This document shows positions 7,095-15,978 of a stretch of DNA of 36,684 bases, piece by piece. Every line of letters begins with the position of its first letter. Positions within the stretch are counted from its first letter, which is position 1. The translations under genes and the position numbers were made by a program. The notes beneath the pieces are model-generated. The model was not told the origin of the DNA. It ran no database searches and saw only the letters and a list, made by a program, of their open reading frames with translations. The DNA is from Bacillota bacterium (GTDB lineage Bacteria; Sysuimicrobiota; Sysuimicrobiia; Sysuimicrobiales; Segetimicrobiaceae), in the NCBI GenBank assembly GCA_021324975.1, contig JAJPIA010000119.1, positions 1 through 36,684 on the forward strand, written 5' to 3'.

Positions 7095-9224
7095 CTACAA
7101 GCTGCTCACGGCTAGCTGTTCGACGCCCCACAATGCGCAACGGTAGAGATAGCCGTTGGCGGAGCGACACCGAAAGTTTGCGTCGCCGCGGGCTGGATAG
7201 TCTGCGACTAACCGGGGTGCATCGGGATTAGCGAGGCTGTAAATCCTCAGACCCTCAGGCGGGTGATAAGATATGCCGTCGCCGTAGTGGCAGACGACGA
7301 GGTAAGGTCTGCCCGTCGCGGGACTCGTGAATGCCTCGACCCATGTTGGGAAAATCTTGCCGGATCGCGGGTCGTCCGTGAGCACACCTGTCCACTTCAG
7401 CGTCACGGGATTGTAGATTCGAACGCCGCTGCTTCCGCACGCCGCGTAGACGCGACCGGCGGTTACACAAATCCCGCACATGCCGTTTTCGGTGAAGGGC
7501 GTCGGATCTCGCGCGACGATCGACATGGACGAAGGATCGCGAATGTCGATGCAGGTGACACCATCCTTGGGGGAAACCACCCACGCCTGCACTCTGCCGT
7601 TTAGGGCGAGCCGCTCAGCGTACGCCGGTGCGGTGCCGACCTGCGTGACGTTGGTGACGCGGCTGGGGTCAAGACGCCCCGCCGTGAAACCGGTCGTCCC
7701 GCTGCAGACGTACAGGTACGCGGAGCCATCGTACGCCGCATCCGTCACCAGTCCGCCGCTCAGCTTGACCGTGCCGAGCGGCGATAGTTGACCCCCAGTC
7801 ACGGAGTAGGCACGCGGGAACCCGCTTCCTGATATCGGGTCCATGACCAGGATCGCGCCCGGCGTGATCGCGCGCCACCCTTCGAACAGGGAGCCGACCT
7901 CAGTGTAATTTGACACCCGCCCACTGCTCGTCTTGCTCGTTACGACCCATCGTGCGAGGGCCGTCTGATTCCCGGAGGTGTCCACGTAGACATCGCGGCA
8001 CTCCCCGACCGTCGGCACAGTGCTGGCGACGGTCCAGTCGTCGGCACCGCTCCGCTGCCAGATCTGAAGCCCGTAGTAATAGCTCGTCAACGCGATGACC
8101 TTGCCGGATGCATCGACGGCGATCGCGACCGGATAGGCGTAGCCTCGCGTGGGCGGAATGGCGTAGGAGAACCGACCGAGCGGGCGCGGCGAAGCTCCGG
8201 TGACGTCAAACCCATAGAACCCTGATGCGTTTTCGACGCTGTTATTGCCGTCCTGGTTCAAATCGTTGAATATCACGTAGAGACGTGTTCCATTGGCGGT
8301 CACCGCGGGCGCGAACAACGTGGGACGCACAGTGTTACCATTCGCGCGTGCCGCAGGCAGCGAGTACTCACCGACGCGAGACGGAGCGCTGGGCCGGCTC
8401 ATGTCCCAGCACTCCAGTGTATTGCCGCCTCCTCCGAATGATGTCGGCACAACCCATGCGCGCGTTCTCATGACCGCGATGTTGCTCGTGCCACGTCCGA
8501 ATCTCGTGACGTAGGATGGCGACGCCGGCTTCGCCACGTCAAAGACCACCACGCCGAGCGCCGGGTCGGCCACATAGACTAGGCCGCTCTGGTAGACTGT
8601 TGCATATATCTTGCCGAAGGCAGCCCCGGGTGGGAGCCGCGCGGTGCTGCGCGTGGCACCAGTGTTGCCGTCAAGAACGAGCAGTTCCCCCATCCCTTCC
8701 TGGGGAACGAAAACGTTGGTCCCATCGGTCGCCACCGCATGGGTCGTCGCGGGAAGCGACCGCTGCCAGATCCGTGTGAGCGTCGTGGAGCGGTACGCGC
8801 CGATGCCCGGGTTGACGGAGGAAGCGAACAACGCCATGTCGCCAGCGGCAGTCATTCCCCACAGATAAGGGAACGCCGCGGCCTGGGCGAGTATCCGTGG
8901 CGATGCCGGGGATGTCACGTCGATCGCGATCTGGTTCATGTACGCACTTTCGCCGTTCGCCATGACGAGTATTGTTCTGCCGCCCGCCGACACGAACGCG
9001 CAGGGGCCGCCGAATCCCTGCGGAGTATCGAGGATTCCTACGCGGCGCAGCGCGGGCCCGCTTGGTTGGCTCGCCGGAGCGGCCGCCGCACTGCCGAGGA
9101 GCGGCCGTCCTGACCGCTCGAGAAGCAGGGCGCCTGCGGCAATCCCCGGAACGGCTGCGATGAAGGCACGCCGGGACAAGCCGCGGCCGCGCGGGCTGCT
9201 GCCGCCGCGCGATCGTTGGGTCAT
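7095..9224 (-). CDS. Tat-exported LVIVD-type beta-propeller protein
   Basis: Predicted extracytoplasmic protein of 709 residues. LSRRAFIAA (16-24) is a twin-arginine motif followed by the hydrophobic AVPGIAAGALLL. The body repeats the pattern aromatic/aliphatic-D-V/I-x-x-P-x-x-P: IAIDVTSPASP, VVVFDVAKPASP, LECWDMSRPSAP, YGFDVTGASP, CIDIRDPSS and IYSLANPDAP, spread from about residue 98 to near the C-terminus. This resembles LVIVD repeats that build beta-propellers. ATG 9224 is chosen because it begins a normal Tat leader; an upstream TTG at 9305 has no ribosome site. No catalytic motif is seen. Tat export implies folding before export. Its place between WbqC-like and glycosyltransferase genes suggests a role at the cell surface, otherwise unknown. 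Confidence 0.82.
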   Translation of the reverse strand: MTQRSRGGSSPRGRGLSRRAFIAAVPGIAAGALLLERSGRPLLGSAAAAPASQPSGPALRRVGILDTPQGFGGPCAFVSAGGRTILVMANGESAYMNQIAIDVTSPASPRILAQAAAFPYLWGMTAAGDMALFASSVNPGIGAYRSTTLTRIWQRSLPATTHAVATDGTNVFVPQEGMGELLVLDGNTGATRSTARLPPGAAFGKIYATVYQSGLVYVADPALGVVVFDVAKPASPSYVTRFGRGTSNIAVMRTRAWVVPTSFGGGGNTLECWDMSRPSAPSRVGEYSLPAARANGNTVRPTLFAPAVTANGTRLYVIFNDLNQDGNNSVENASGFYGFDVTGASPRPLGRFSYAIPPTRGYAYPVAIAVDASGKVIALTSYYYGLQIWQRSGADDWTVASTVPTVGECRDVYVDTSGNQTALARWVVTSKTSSGRVSNYTEVGSLFEGWRAITPGAILVMDPISGSGFPRAYSVTGGQLSPLGTVKLSGGLVTDAAYDGSAYLYVCSGTTGFTAGRLDPSRVTNVTQVGTAPAYAERLALNGRVQAWVVSPKDGVTCIDIRDPSSMSIVARDPTPFTENGMCGICVTAGRVYAACGSSGVRIYNPVTLKWTGVLTDDPRSGKIFPTWVEAFTSPATGRPYLVVCHYGDGISYHPPEGLRIYSLANPDAPRLVADYPARGDANFRCRSANGYLYRCALWGVEQLAVSSL

Positions 9225-9361
9225 CTGGCCAACACCGCCGGAGCCCGCGTCCTGTCTGGCGAGGCGGTAAGCGGTTCTTCCATGTTCTTCGGGCTCATAC
9301 TCCAATGAAGCAGGACCACAACGCAGTTTTTCGCTCGCCGCTCAACTTAGCCCCGCGCTCG

Positions 9362-10069
9362 TCACGCCGGCGCAGATTCACGCTCACCGGCGCCCAGCAC
9401 GCCCAGGCTCCGATCGCCTTCGTTGAACAGCAGGTCCACGATGGAGAGATCCGCGACGAACGAGGCCGCGGGAAACTGCTGCCGGTAGACGGGACTGTGC
9501 CATCCCTGCGGCCGTACGGCGATGCCGTGCGGCGCAAATGCCTCGACGTCGAGATGGTTCGTCGCGGCGTAGTCTCCCGTCAGATAGATCGTCGCACGGA
9601 GCCGTCGGCAGATGTCGACGACTCTGGCCGTGCCGGTGCCCGCCACTCCCAGCTCGGAGCTCCGCACCAATCGCGTACGGATACCCAGGGCCGGCAGCAG
9701 GAGGGTGAGCAGGTGGATGCTGAGCTCGCACACAGAATCCCACGGGCGCTCGTACACCGGCCGCACCAGAGCCTCGTAGCGGTCGAAGTACGGCGCCCTG
9801 CTGTAGTTCGTCCGGAGCGCCTGCCAGTGCTTGGGGCGCCACCGCTCTTGATTGTTGATCGTCACGTCCTTGATGGCCTTGCCGAACGCGTCGAGCACCG
9901 GCACCGTCAGGTACATCCATCCCTGCGCGTTCTTGATCCTGGTCCGGTTTTGCCAGCCATTCTTCGTGAACTGCACGTCGTCGAAGAGGACGAACACATC
10001 GCTGCGCGCGATCTTCTGGACGTACCGGAGCCACGGCAGGTAGTGCGGCTGGTGAATGGCGACGATCAT
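9362..10069 (-). CDS. WbqC-like family protein
   Basis: Protein of 235 residues with the family N-terminal signature HQPHYLPW (6-13) and DDVQFTKNGWQNR (30-42). WbqC-like proteins occur in O-antigen and capsule loci and are suspected to transfer groups to amino sugars, but I know of no settled reaction. ATG 10069 overlaps the stop of the epimerase as ATGA, so the two are probably made together. A 137-bp gap follows before the propeller gene, with no clear terminator or promoter. Family is well supported; function is only contextual. Confidence 0.88.
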   Translation of the reverse strand: MIVAIHQPHYLPWLRYVQKIARSDVFVLFDDVQFTKNGWQNRTRIKNAQGWMYLTVPVLDAFGKAIKDVTINNQERWRPKHWQALRTNYSRAPYFDRYEALVRPVYERPWDSVCELSIHLLTLLLPALGIRTRLVRSSELGVAGTGTARVVDICRRLRATIYLTGDYAATNHLDVEAFAPHGIAVRPQGWHSPVYRQQFPAASFVADLSIVDLLFNEGDRSLGVLGAGERESAPA

Positions 10070-11070
10070 GGCTCGACGCCGAGACGCGCCTCCGGGGCCC
10101 CCACGAAGCGATGCTGCCGGCACCAGTCGATCGTGCGGGCCAGCCCTTCCTCTAGGCCAATCTCCGGCCGGTATCCGAGGACGCGCTCGGCCTTGCGCAA
10201 GTCCGGCACGCGCCGCGGCGTGTCCTCGAAGCGCTGGCCGTAATAGTCCTGGTACGCTACGAACCGGACCTCGGAGCTGGACCCGGCCAGCCGTTTGATG
10301 AGGAGCGCAAGGTCATGCATCGTGATCTCGACGTCGTTGCCGATGTTGAAGACCTGCCCTTCCGCGGCCTCGACCTCGGAAGCCAGCAGGATCCCCCGCA
10401 CCGTATCCCCGACATGGCAGAAGCATCTCGTCTGGCGTCCGTCCCCGTGCACCGTCAACGGCCGGCCGTTTAGGGCCTGATGAATAAACCGGGCCACAAC
10501 GGTGCCGTACCCATTCTCGTGGATCCGCGGTCCGTACACGTTGAAAAACCTCAGAATCGCGACGGGCAGACCCCGGGCCGCGTACGCGTACGCGAAGTGC
10601 TCGTCGATAGCCTTGGCGGAGGAATACGACCACCGGGAGATCGTGGTGGGGCCCAGCACGCGGTCGTCGTCCTCGCTGAGCGGCGCCTTCGTCGATTTCC
10701 CGTACACTTCCGAGGAGGACGCGATCAGGACCTTGCGCCAGAAGCGAAACGCCGCCCGCAGCACGTTTTCCGTGCCCTCGACGTTCACGCTGATCGCGGC
10801 CAGCGGATTCTCCACGATATGCCAGACGCCGACCGCCGCCGCCAGATGGAACACCAAGTCACAGGATTCCACCAGCCGGTTCACCACATCGGTGTTGAGG
10901 ATGCTGTCCTTTACCAAGGTGAACCGGGGATGGTCGACGTACGGCCGCACGTTCTCGATCCGTCCGGTGGAAAGGTGATCGAGCACGCAAACGTCGTCGC
11001 CGCGTGCGATCAACCGGTCGACCAGATGCGATCCGATGAAGCCGGCGCCCCCCGTCACAAGCACTCGCAT
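10066..11070 (-). CDS. NAD-dependent nucleotide-sugar epimerase/dehydratase
   Basis: Extended short-chain dehydrogenase of 334 residues. GGAGFIGS (7-14) binds NAD, SSSEVYG (118-124) holds the catalytic Ser region, and Tyr149 with Lys153 form the YxxxK pair. FNVYGPR and the later CFCHVGD match UDP-sugar epimerases and UDP-glucuronate decarboxylases. Start ATG 11070 is preceded by GGAGGAA with a 9-nt gap. Its product could be a 4-epimer, or a pentose if it is a decarboxylase acting on uronic acid from the dehydrogenase at 28.7 kb. The 91-bp gap before it has no clear promoter or terminator. Confidence 0.9.
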   Translation of the reverse strand: MRVLVTGGAGFIGSHLVDRLIARGDDVCVLDHLSTGRIENVRPYVDHPRFTLVKDSILNTDVVNRLVESCDLVFHLAAAVGVWHIVENPLAAISVNVEGTENVLRAAFRFWRKVLIASSSEVYGKSTKAPLSEDDDRVLGPTTISRWSYSSAKAIDEHFAYAYAARGLPVAILRFFNVYGPRIHENGYGTVVARFIHQALNGRPLTVHGDGRQTRCFCHVGDTVRGILLASEVEAAEGQVFNIGNDVEITMHDLALLIKRLAGSSSEVRFVAYQDYYGQRFEDTPRRVPDLRKAERVLGYRPEIGLEEGLARTIDWCRQHRFVGAPEARLGVEP

Positions 11071-11161
11071 GGCACGCGCTTCCTCCGTTCTTTGCAGGTC
11101 CGCGATAGGTAGAGTGATCTCCGTTCCCTTCTAACACAGGAGGGGTGCCCGCTGACAGCAC

Positions 11162-12442
11162 TCATCCGAGCGAAATGGATGGTTCGTCCGAGCGCGCGCC
11201 GAGCAGCTCTCGATACAGTCCGTCGATGTCGTCGAGCATGGCCTGGACCCCAAACCGGCTGACGCTGTCCCGTCCCCGCGCTCCAAACGCCGCCCGGAGC
11301 CCGGGATCGCGGAGACAACGGACTATGGCGTCTGCGAGCGCCGCCGGATCCCGTGGCGGGACGAGCAGTCCCGTTTCCTCGTGCGCCACGACGTCCTGGA
11401 TGCCGCTGATGCGCGACGCAACCACGGCGCGGCCGGCCGCGAGCGCCTCCACCGCGGCGCGGCCCATGCCCTCGTTGAGCGAGGGCAGGACGACGACGTC
11501 AAATGCCGGCATGATCTCCGCCACGTCGTCCCGGAGGCCGAGAAACACGGCGCCGCGCTGGAGCCCCCGCGCCGCCGCCTGCGCCGCGAGCGCCGGCCGA
11601 AGCGGCCCGTCACCCACGAACACGACGGTCGCGCCCGGCATCGCCGCGCGCACCGCGGGCATGGCCTCGAGTAGATATTGCACACCTTTCACCGGCACGA
11701 GACGCGCCACACAGCCGACGAGCGGCACGTCGGAGGACAGACCGAGCTTTTGTCGCGCGTGCTCGCCGTCGCCGTGCCCCATGTGAAAACGATCGAGATC
11801 GACGCCGCTGTGGATGATGCAAAACCGCTCCGGCGGGCCGATGCGCAGGCGCAGATGATCATCGCGCTCCGCGTCCGTGAGACAGATGATGCGCGTGGTG
11901 CGCCGCGCCAGCGCACGCTCAACTACGCAAAGGGCGGCGGAGCCCCGCGCGCCGAGATAGTCGTGGAACGCATGCCCGTGCGGCGTGTGTACGATCACGG
12001 GGACGCGCGCCCACGCGGCGGCGATCCGCCCGAGCAGGCCCGCCTTGGTGGTGTGCGTGTGCACGATGTCGAACCGCCCGTGCCGCATCAGCCGGTAGAG
12101 ACGGGCCAGCGCCACCGGATCCTTCGCCGGGTGCGGATCACGCGCCAGTTCCGGCACGCGGACGAACGATAGGGTGTTCGGGATCCGGGGTTCCAAGGTG
12201 CCCTCGGGTCCGGTCGTCGGCCCGCTGGCCAGCGTGACGTCGTAGCGTGCACGATCGAGGCGCGTGACCGTGAGGAGCGTGTTCTCCTGCGCGCCTCCCA
12301 GCACCATGCGGGTAATCACGTGGAGAACCCGGACGCGGCCGCGCCCTCGCGCCGTGCCCGTCGCGGCGTTCGAGATGGATGGGGCCGGCGCGGCGTTCGT
12401 GACGGACGGGCCCGTCGCGGCGTACATCTCGGAACGCGTCAT
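11162..12442 (-). CDS. Family 4 glycosyltransferase with a repeat-derived N-terminus
   Basis: GT-B retaining glycosyltransferase of 426 residues. The catalytic part starts at VRVLHVITRMVLGGAQ; HTHTTKAGLLGR, HTPHGHAFH, VARLVPVKG and NEGMGRAAVEALAAGRAVV (the E-x7-E region) are characteristic of the GT4 group that includes capsule and O-antigen transferases. ATG 12442 overlaps the preceding gene stop as ATGA. The first 27 codons are a threefold 27-bp tandem repeat and encode Ala/Ser/Thr/Pro-rich 9-residue units not expected in this family. Donor and acceptor are unknown. Confidence 0.93.
   Translation of the reverse strand: MTRSEMYAATGPSVTNAAPAPSISNAATGTARGRGRVRVLHVITRMVLGGAQENTLLTVTRLDRARYDVTLASGPTTGPEGTLEPRIPNTLSFVRVPELARDPHPAKDPVALARLYRLMRHGRFDIVHTHTTKAGLLGRIAAAWARVPVIVHTPHGHAFHDYLGARGSAALCVVERALARRTTRIICLTDAERDDHLRLRIGPPERFCIIHSGVDLDRFHMGHGDGEHARQKLGLSSDVPLVGCVARLVPVKGVQYLLEAMPAVRAAMPGATVVFVGDGPLRPALAAQAAARGLQRGAVFLGLRDDVAEIMPAFDVVVLPSLNEGMGRAAVEALAAGRAVVASRISGIQDVVAHEETGLLVPPRDPAALADAIVRCLRDPGLRAAFGARGRDSVSRFGVQAMLDDIDGLYRELLGARSDEPSISLG
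12362..12442 (-). repeat. 27-bp tandem repeat covering a start codon
   Basis: Three adjoining 27-bp units start at 12362, 12389 and 12416 on the plus strand, each beginning CGCGGCGT. Read as protein they give MTRSEMYAA, TGPSVTNAA and PAPSISNAA. The last unit holds the ATGA overlap of two glycosyltransferase genes. The units differ at several positions, so the expansion is old or selection has shaped it. Confidence 0.7.
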
Positions 12443-13653
12443 TTGGCTCGCTCCAGGGGATGTGACGCCCCCCGTCCCGGCGAATCGCCCGCCGCCGTGA
12501 GGCTTGGTGCCGGGCCTGTAGCCGCGGTCCAGATCGCGAGCACCGTGCGCCGCCACGCTGTCTCGAGCGCTTCGGCGCGGCGGCGTCCCTCGGCCCCCAT
12601 CCGGCCGGCCGCATCGCGGTCGCGGAGGAGCCCAATGATCGCGCGGACGATCTCTTCGACGTTCTCAGGGTCGACGAGGATGCCGGTCACCCCGTCCGCT
12701 ACGGCATCGGCAATCCCGCCGCTCTTTCCTCCCACAACAGGCTTGCCGCACGCGCCGGCCTCCAGGAAGACAATGCCAAAGCCTTCAATGCCGTCGCGCT
12801 GTGCCAGTGCACGACTCGGCATCACGAACACATCGCACGCGGCGTAGAGCGCCGGCAGTTCGTCATCGGCGACGTGTCCGGCGAATACGACGTCCTCCGC
12901 GCACCCCGCCCGATGCGCGAGCTCGCGAAGGCGCGGTTCCTCGGGGCCGGCCCCCGCGATGACGTAGCGTACCGCGCCGGTAGCCCGCCGGATCGCGGGC
13001 AGGGCCGCGATGACCATGTCGTGGCCCTTTCGCTCGATGAGGCGGCCCACCGTCAGGATCGTGCGTGCTCCGTTGACCCGATAGCGAGCCCGGGCGGCCT
13101 CCACGCCCGCGTCCGGACGAAAGCGCACGACATCGACGCCGGGTGCCAGCACGTCCGTGGACGGGTGCGCCATACCGAGCGCCGCATAGTGCCGGCGCGT
13201 GAACTCGCTGTTGACGACGATCCGCCCAGCGCCGCGCACCACGGCGTCCGCGAGGCGCCGGATCGGACGCCAGCGCATGTACGGCGCCATTTCCCCGCCG
13301 TGTAGGTAGAGCACGTAAGGGACTCCGAGGACCCGCCGGAGCACGAGCGCGATCGGCCCGAGATACAGGTGGGCGACGTGGACGGCCGTCACCCCCTCGC
13401 GGCGAACAAGGCGCGCGGCGCACAACCCCAGGATCACAAGTTGACACAGCCGCGCGATCGGATGCGGGTGCACGGGCGCGTGCCGCCGGATGATGCGGTA
13501 CGGCTGACGCGCGTCGGAGCCGCGATCGCCGGCCACGTGCGGCGCGAGCACGAGGACAGCCTGTGGCGGCACCGTTGCGCAGATGCGCGCGTACAGCGTC
13601 GCTTCTCCCCCCGGCATGGGGGGGAAGTCGTTTGTGATGAGGAGCGCTCTCAT
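12439..13653 (-). CDS. Family 4 glycosyltransferase
   Basis: GT-B glycosyltransferase of 404 residues. Key stretches: MRALLITNDFPPMPGGEAT at the N-terminus, LYLHGGEMAPY, VNSEFTRRHY, PGVDVVRFRP, TVGRLIERKGHD and IEGFGIVFLEAGACGKPVV with the E-x7-E residues that bind the nucleotide sugar. The arrangement resembles mannosyl/glucosyl transferases of the PimB/WcaC kind, but donor specificity cannot be read. ATG 13653 overlaps the CapK-like stop as ATGA; an upstream in-frame extension inside the previous gene is unlikely. It is translationally coupled on both sides. Confidence 0.94.
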   Translation of the reverse strand: MRALLITNDFPPMPGGEATLYARICATVPPQAVLVLAPHVAGDRGSDARQPYRIIRRHAPVHPHPIARLCQLVILGLCAARLVRREGVTAVHVAHLYLGPIALVLRRVLGVPYVLYLHGGEMAPYMRWRPIRRLADAVVRGAGRIVVNSEFTRRHYAALGMAHPSTDVLAPGVDVVRFRPDAGVEAARARYRVNGARTILTVGRLIERKGHDMVIAALPAIRRATGAVRYVIAGAGPEEPRLRELAHRAGCAEDVVFAGHVADDELPALYAACDVFVMPSRALAQRDGIEGFGIVFLEAGACGKPVVGGKSGGIADAVADGVTGILVDPENVEEIVRAIIGLLRDRDAAGRMGAEGRRRAEALETAWRRTVLAIWTAATGPAPSLTAAGDSPGRGASHPLERAK

Positions 13654-14978
13654 GTGGAGACCTGTGCGCCGAGCGCGAAATAGGGGAGCTTGCCGGAAGG
13701 AAGCCGGTCGAACCGCTTTACGGGTCGTACCTCGATCCGCCACGCGGCGTTGAAGGTCTCCCGCGCCGCTTCGACGAGGCGACCCAGGCGCTCCGCCGCG
13801 TCCGGAGCCGCCTCCACCTCGACGACGAGCACGCCGGCGGCAGGGTGGACGATCCGGACCCGCCCGTGCAGCGCTTCCGGCAGCGCGCCGAGGAACCGCT
13901 CGACGAGCGGCCGCGCCAGGCTGCGCGACCCGGCACGCTCCAGGCGATCACGGTCCCGGCCGAGGACCCTGAGCGTCGGCAGCCCCCGGCCGCAGGCGCA
14001 CGACTCCGCGTCGATGACGCCGATGTCGCCGATCTCGTACCGGAGGAGCGGGGCCAGGCGGTTGCGCAGCTGCGTAGCGAGTACGCGGTCGCCGCCGCTC
14101 TCAGCGGGGACGGTCTCGAGATACACGTTCTCCGCGGTGACGTGGAGCGCGCCGTGCGGGCACTCGAACGCGACCGAGCCGAGCTCGCCGGAGCCGTACT
14201 CCTCCACGACCGGGCAGCCGAACGTCTCCGCGAGCGCCTGGCGCTGAAACACGTAGAGAGGTTCGCCCGTGAGGACCACGACCTTTGGCCGCGCGCGAAG
14301 CCGGAGTCCCTCGGTACGGATCGCCCGCACGAGGCGGTGCACCGCCGACGGATACCCGTAGAGCAGGGCGGGCCGCAACCGCTCCATCGCGCGTATGATC
14401 CCGACGGCACGGTCGTCGAACGCGGGGTCAACCGGGAAACGGTGCCAATTGATCACGCGGTCCTTGGCCCGCGCGAGGAGCGCGTGCACCGGCGAGACCT
14501 GGGAGCGGCCGAGCAGGAGCGCAACGGGATCGCCCGGCTCGACCCCCCACCACTGAAACCCCCGCCACGTCCCCGCAACGTACCATGCGTAGGTCTCGCG
14601 GTCGAGCGGGATCGAGACCGCGGCGCCGCCGCTTCCGCCGGACGTTCGTGTGAGGCCGCCCCGCCGCGCCGCCGCCGTCCGCCGGAGCTGGTCCGCGAGG
14701 TCGCGGCGTGTGAGGGGCGGTATGCGGCGAAACCGCGCCGGATCTAGCGGCGGAGGGCCGCTCTGCGCCATGCGCGTGGCGTAGAATTCGTCCGTATCCC
14801 AGGCGGCGCGCAAAATGTCCTGCAACCATCCCCATTGGCGGGCCCGCAGGATGTCGGCAGCCCACCATTGCGCCTCGGTGTGGAGCGCCTGCGCCTCGTT
14901 GCCCCACCTGCGAAGCAGCAGGCGGAGGCCCGTGTGGCGCAACTGGAGGGTAGCGCCCCTCGCGACCGGCGCGGTCAC
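13650..14978 (-). CDS. PaaK/CapK-like adenylate-forming enzyme
   Basis: Member of the phenylacetate-CoA ligase-like family, which activates carboxylic acids as adenylates; relatives called CapK occur in capsule loci. The AMP-binding loop RTSGGSGGAAVSIP is at 111-124; EYGSGELGSVAFECPHGALH, YEIGDIG and CACGRGLPTLRVLGRDRD follow in the expected order, including the Cys-rich patch. The protein has 442 residues, close to family length. Start GTG 14978 overlaps the preceding glycosyltransferase stop as GTGA. It may activate an acyl or amino acid used to decorate a sugar; no acyl carrier protein is seen nearby. Substrate unknown. Confidence 0.9.
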   Translation of the reverse strand: MTAPVARGATLQLRHTGLRLLLRRWGNEAQALHTEAQWWAADILRARQWGWLQDILRAAWDTDEFYATRMAQSGPPPLDPARFRRIPPLTRRDLADQLRRTAAARRGGLTRTSGGSGGAAVSIPLDRETYAWYVAGTWRGFQWWGVEPGDPVALLLGRSQVSPVHALLARAKDRVINWHRFPVDPAFDDRAVGIIRAMERLRPALLYGYPSAVHRLVRAIRTEGLRLRARPKVVVLTGEPLYVFQRQALAETFGCPVVEEYGSGELGSVAFECPHGALHVTAENVYLETVPAESGGDRVLATQLRNRLAPLLRYEIGDIGVIDAESCACGRGLPTLRVLGRDRDRLERAGSRSLARPLVERFLGALPEALHGRVRIVHPAAGVLVVEVEAAPDAAERLGRLVEAARETFNAAWRIEVRPVKRFDRLPSGKLPYFALGAQVST

Positions 14979-15937
14979 AGCGAATCGTCTCGGAGCCGCC
15001 GGATGCCCCACGCGTACCCGGCGGCGTATGAGGCCAGGGTTGCGAGGTAGATCCACCGCATCGTCACGACGGATGCCAGCACCCGTCCCGCATAGCGGAT
15101 GCCACGCGTGGCGCGGCTGCCGGGCTTCCTCGGCCTCGCCCGGTGGTCCAGCGTCTGATCGATGACGAACTCCGGATAGAACTTGGCCACGTACGCCGCC
15201 CCGACCCCGTTGCGATAGTACTGTCGGAGGATGCCGCGCAGGGACGGCGGCAGGAGATGGTGGATCCACGCATGGGGCGCGACGACCACGCGGTACCCGA
15301 GACGGCGCACTTCCTGCCGCAGGTACGGGTCCAGGCCTCGCGAGATCCATTCGTGCTCGCCGCCGATGCGATAGAAAACGTCCTTGCGGATCGCCAGGCA
15401 CGGATGCTCGGCCATGTCGCTGTCGGTCACCCGATCGACGACGCGGGACGAACGGCGCGGAAGCTCACGCATCGCCCGGCGCACGATCCAGGGCGCATCA
15501 TGGGGCACCACGTTGCTGACGCCAACGATCCCGATCGAGGCATCCCCCGCAAACACGGTCATGATGCGCTCCAGGAGATCGCCGTGCCCAAGCCTCGTGT
15601 CGTCGTCCATGGTGACCAAGACATCGCCACGCGCAATCGCCGCGCCCGTGTTGATCGCCCGTCCCTGCCGGCGGTCGCCCTCCACCACGATGACCTCGAA
15701 TCGCAAGAGCGTCTGCCGGCGAAGCTCCTCGAGGAGCCGGGCGAGGTTGCCGCCGCGCGTGCCGTCGGCCGTGGGGATGATGACGCTGAGGACCGGCGGC
15801 GCGGAGTGGTCCGGGGGCGGCAGCACGCGCACCGTCGGCGCCGGGCCTTCGCGCAGGTAGCGGACGAACGTCCTGCGGATCGCCGCCGCCGACGCCTGCG
15901 TCGTGGCGCCGCTTGGCAGCGCGCTGACAGGTTTCAC
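14975..15937 (-). CDS. Family 2 glycosyltransferase, membrane-associated
   Basis: GT-A transferase of 320 residues. VLSVIIPTADGT starts the fold near residue 49, VIVVEGD replaces the usual DDGS-type motif, and the metal site is VTMDDDT (Asp111-113). HHLLPPSLRGILRQYYRNG is typical of GT2 proteins with a C-terminal membrane hairpin, and the last 40 residues are hydrophobic enough to contact the membrane. GTG 15937 is the first usable in-frame start after the AsnB-like stop. It overlaps the CapK-like gene by GTGA. Donor unknown. Confidence 0.9.
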   Translation of the reverse strand: MKPVSALPSGATTQASAAAIRRTFVRYLREGPAPTVRVLPPPDHSAPPVLSVIIPTADGTRGGNLARLLEELRRQTLLRFEVIVVEGDRRQGRAINTGAAIARGDVLVTMDDDTRLGHGDLLERIMTVFAGDASIGIVGVSNVVPHDAPWIVRRAMRELPRRSSRVVDRVTDSDMAEHPCLAIRKDVFYRIGGEHEWISRGLDPYLRQEVRRLGYRVVVAPHAWIHHLLPPSLRGILRQYYRNGVGAAYVAKFYPEFVIDQTLDHRARPRKPGSRATRGIRYAGRVLASVVTMRWIYLATLASYAAGYAWGIRRLRDDSL

Positions 15938-15978
15938 GGTCCGCTGCCGTCCGCCGCGACCGTCACCGCGAGGCCATC

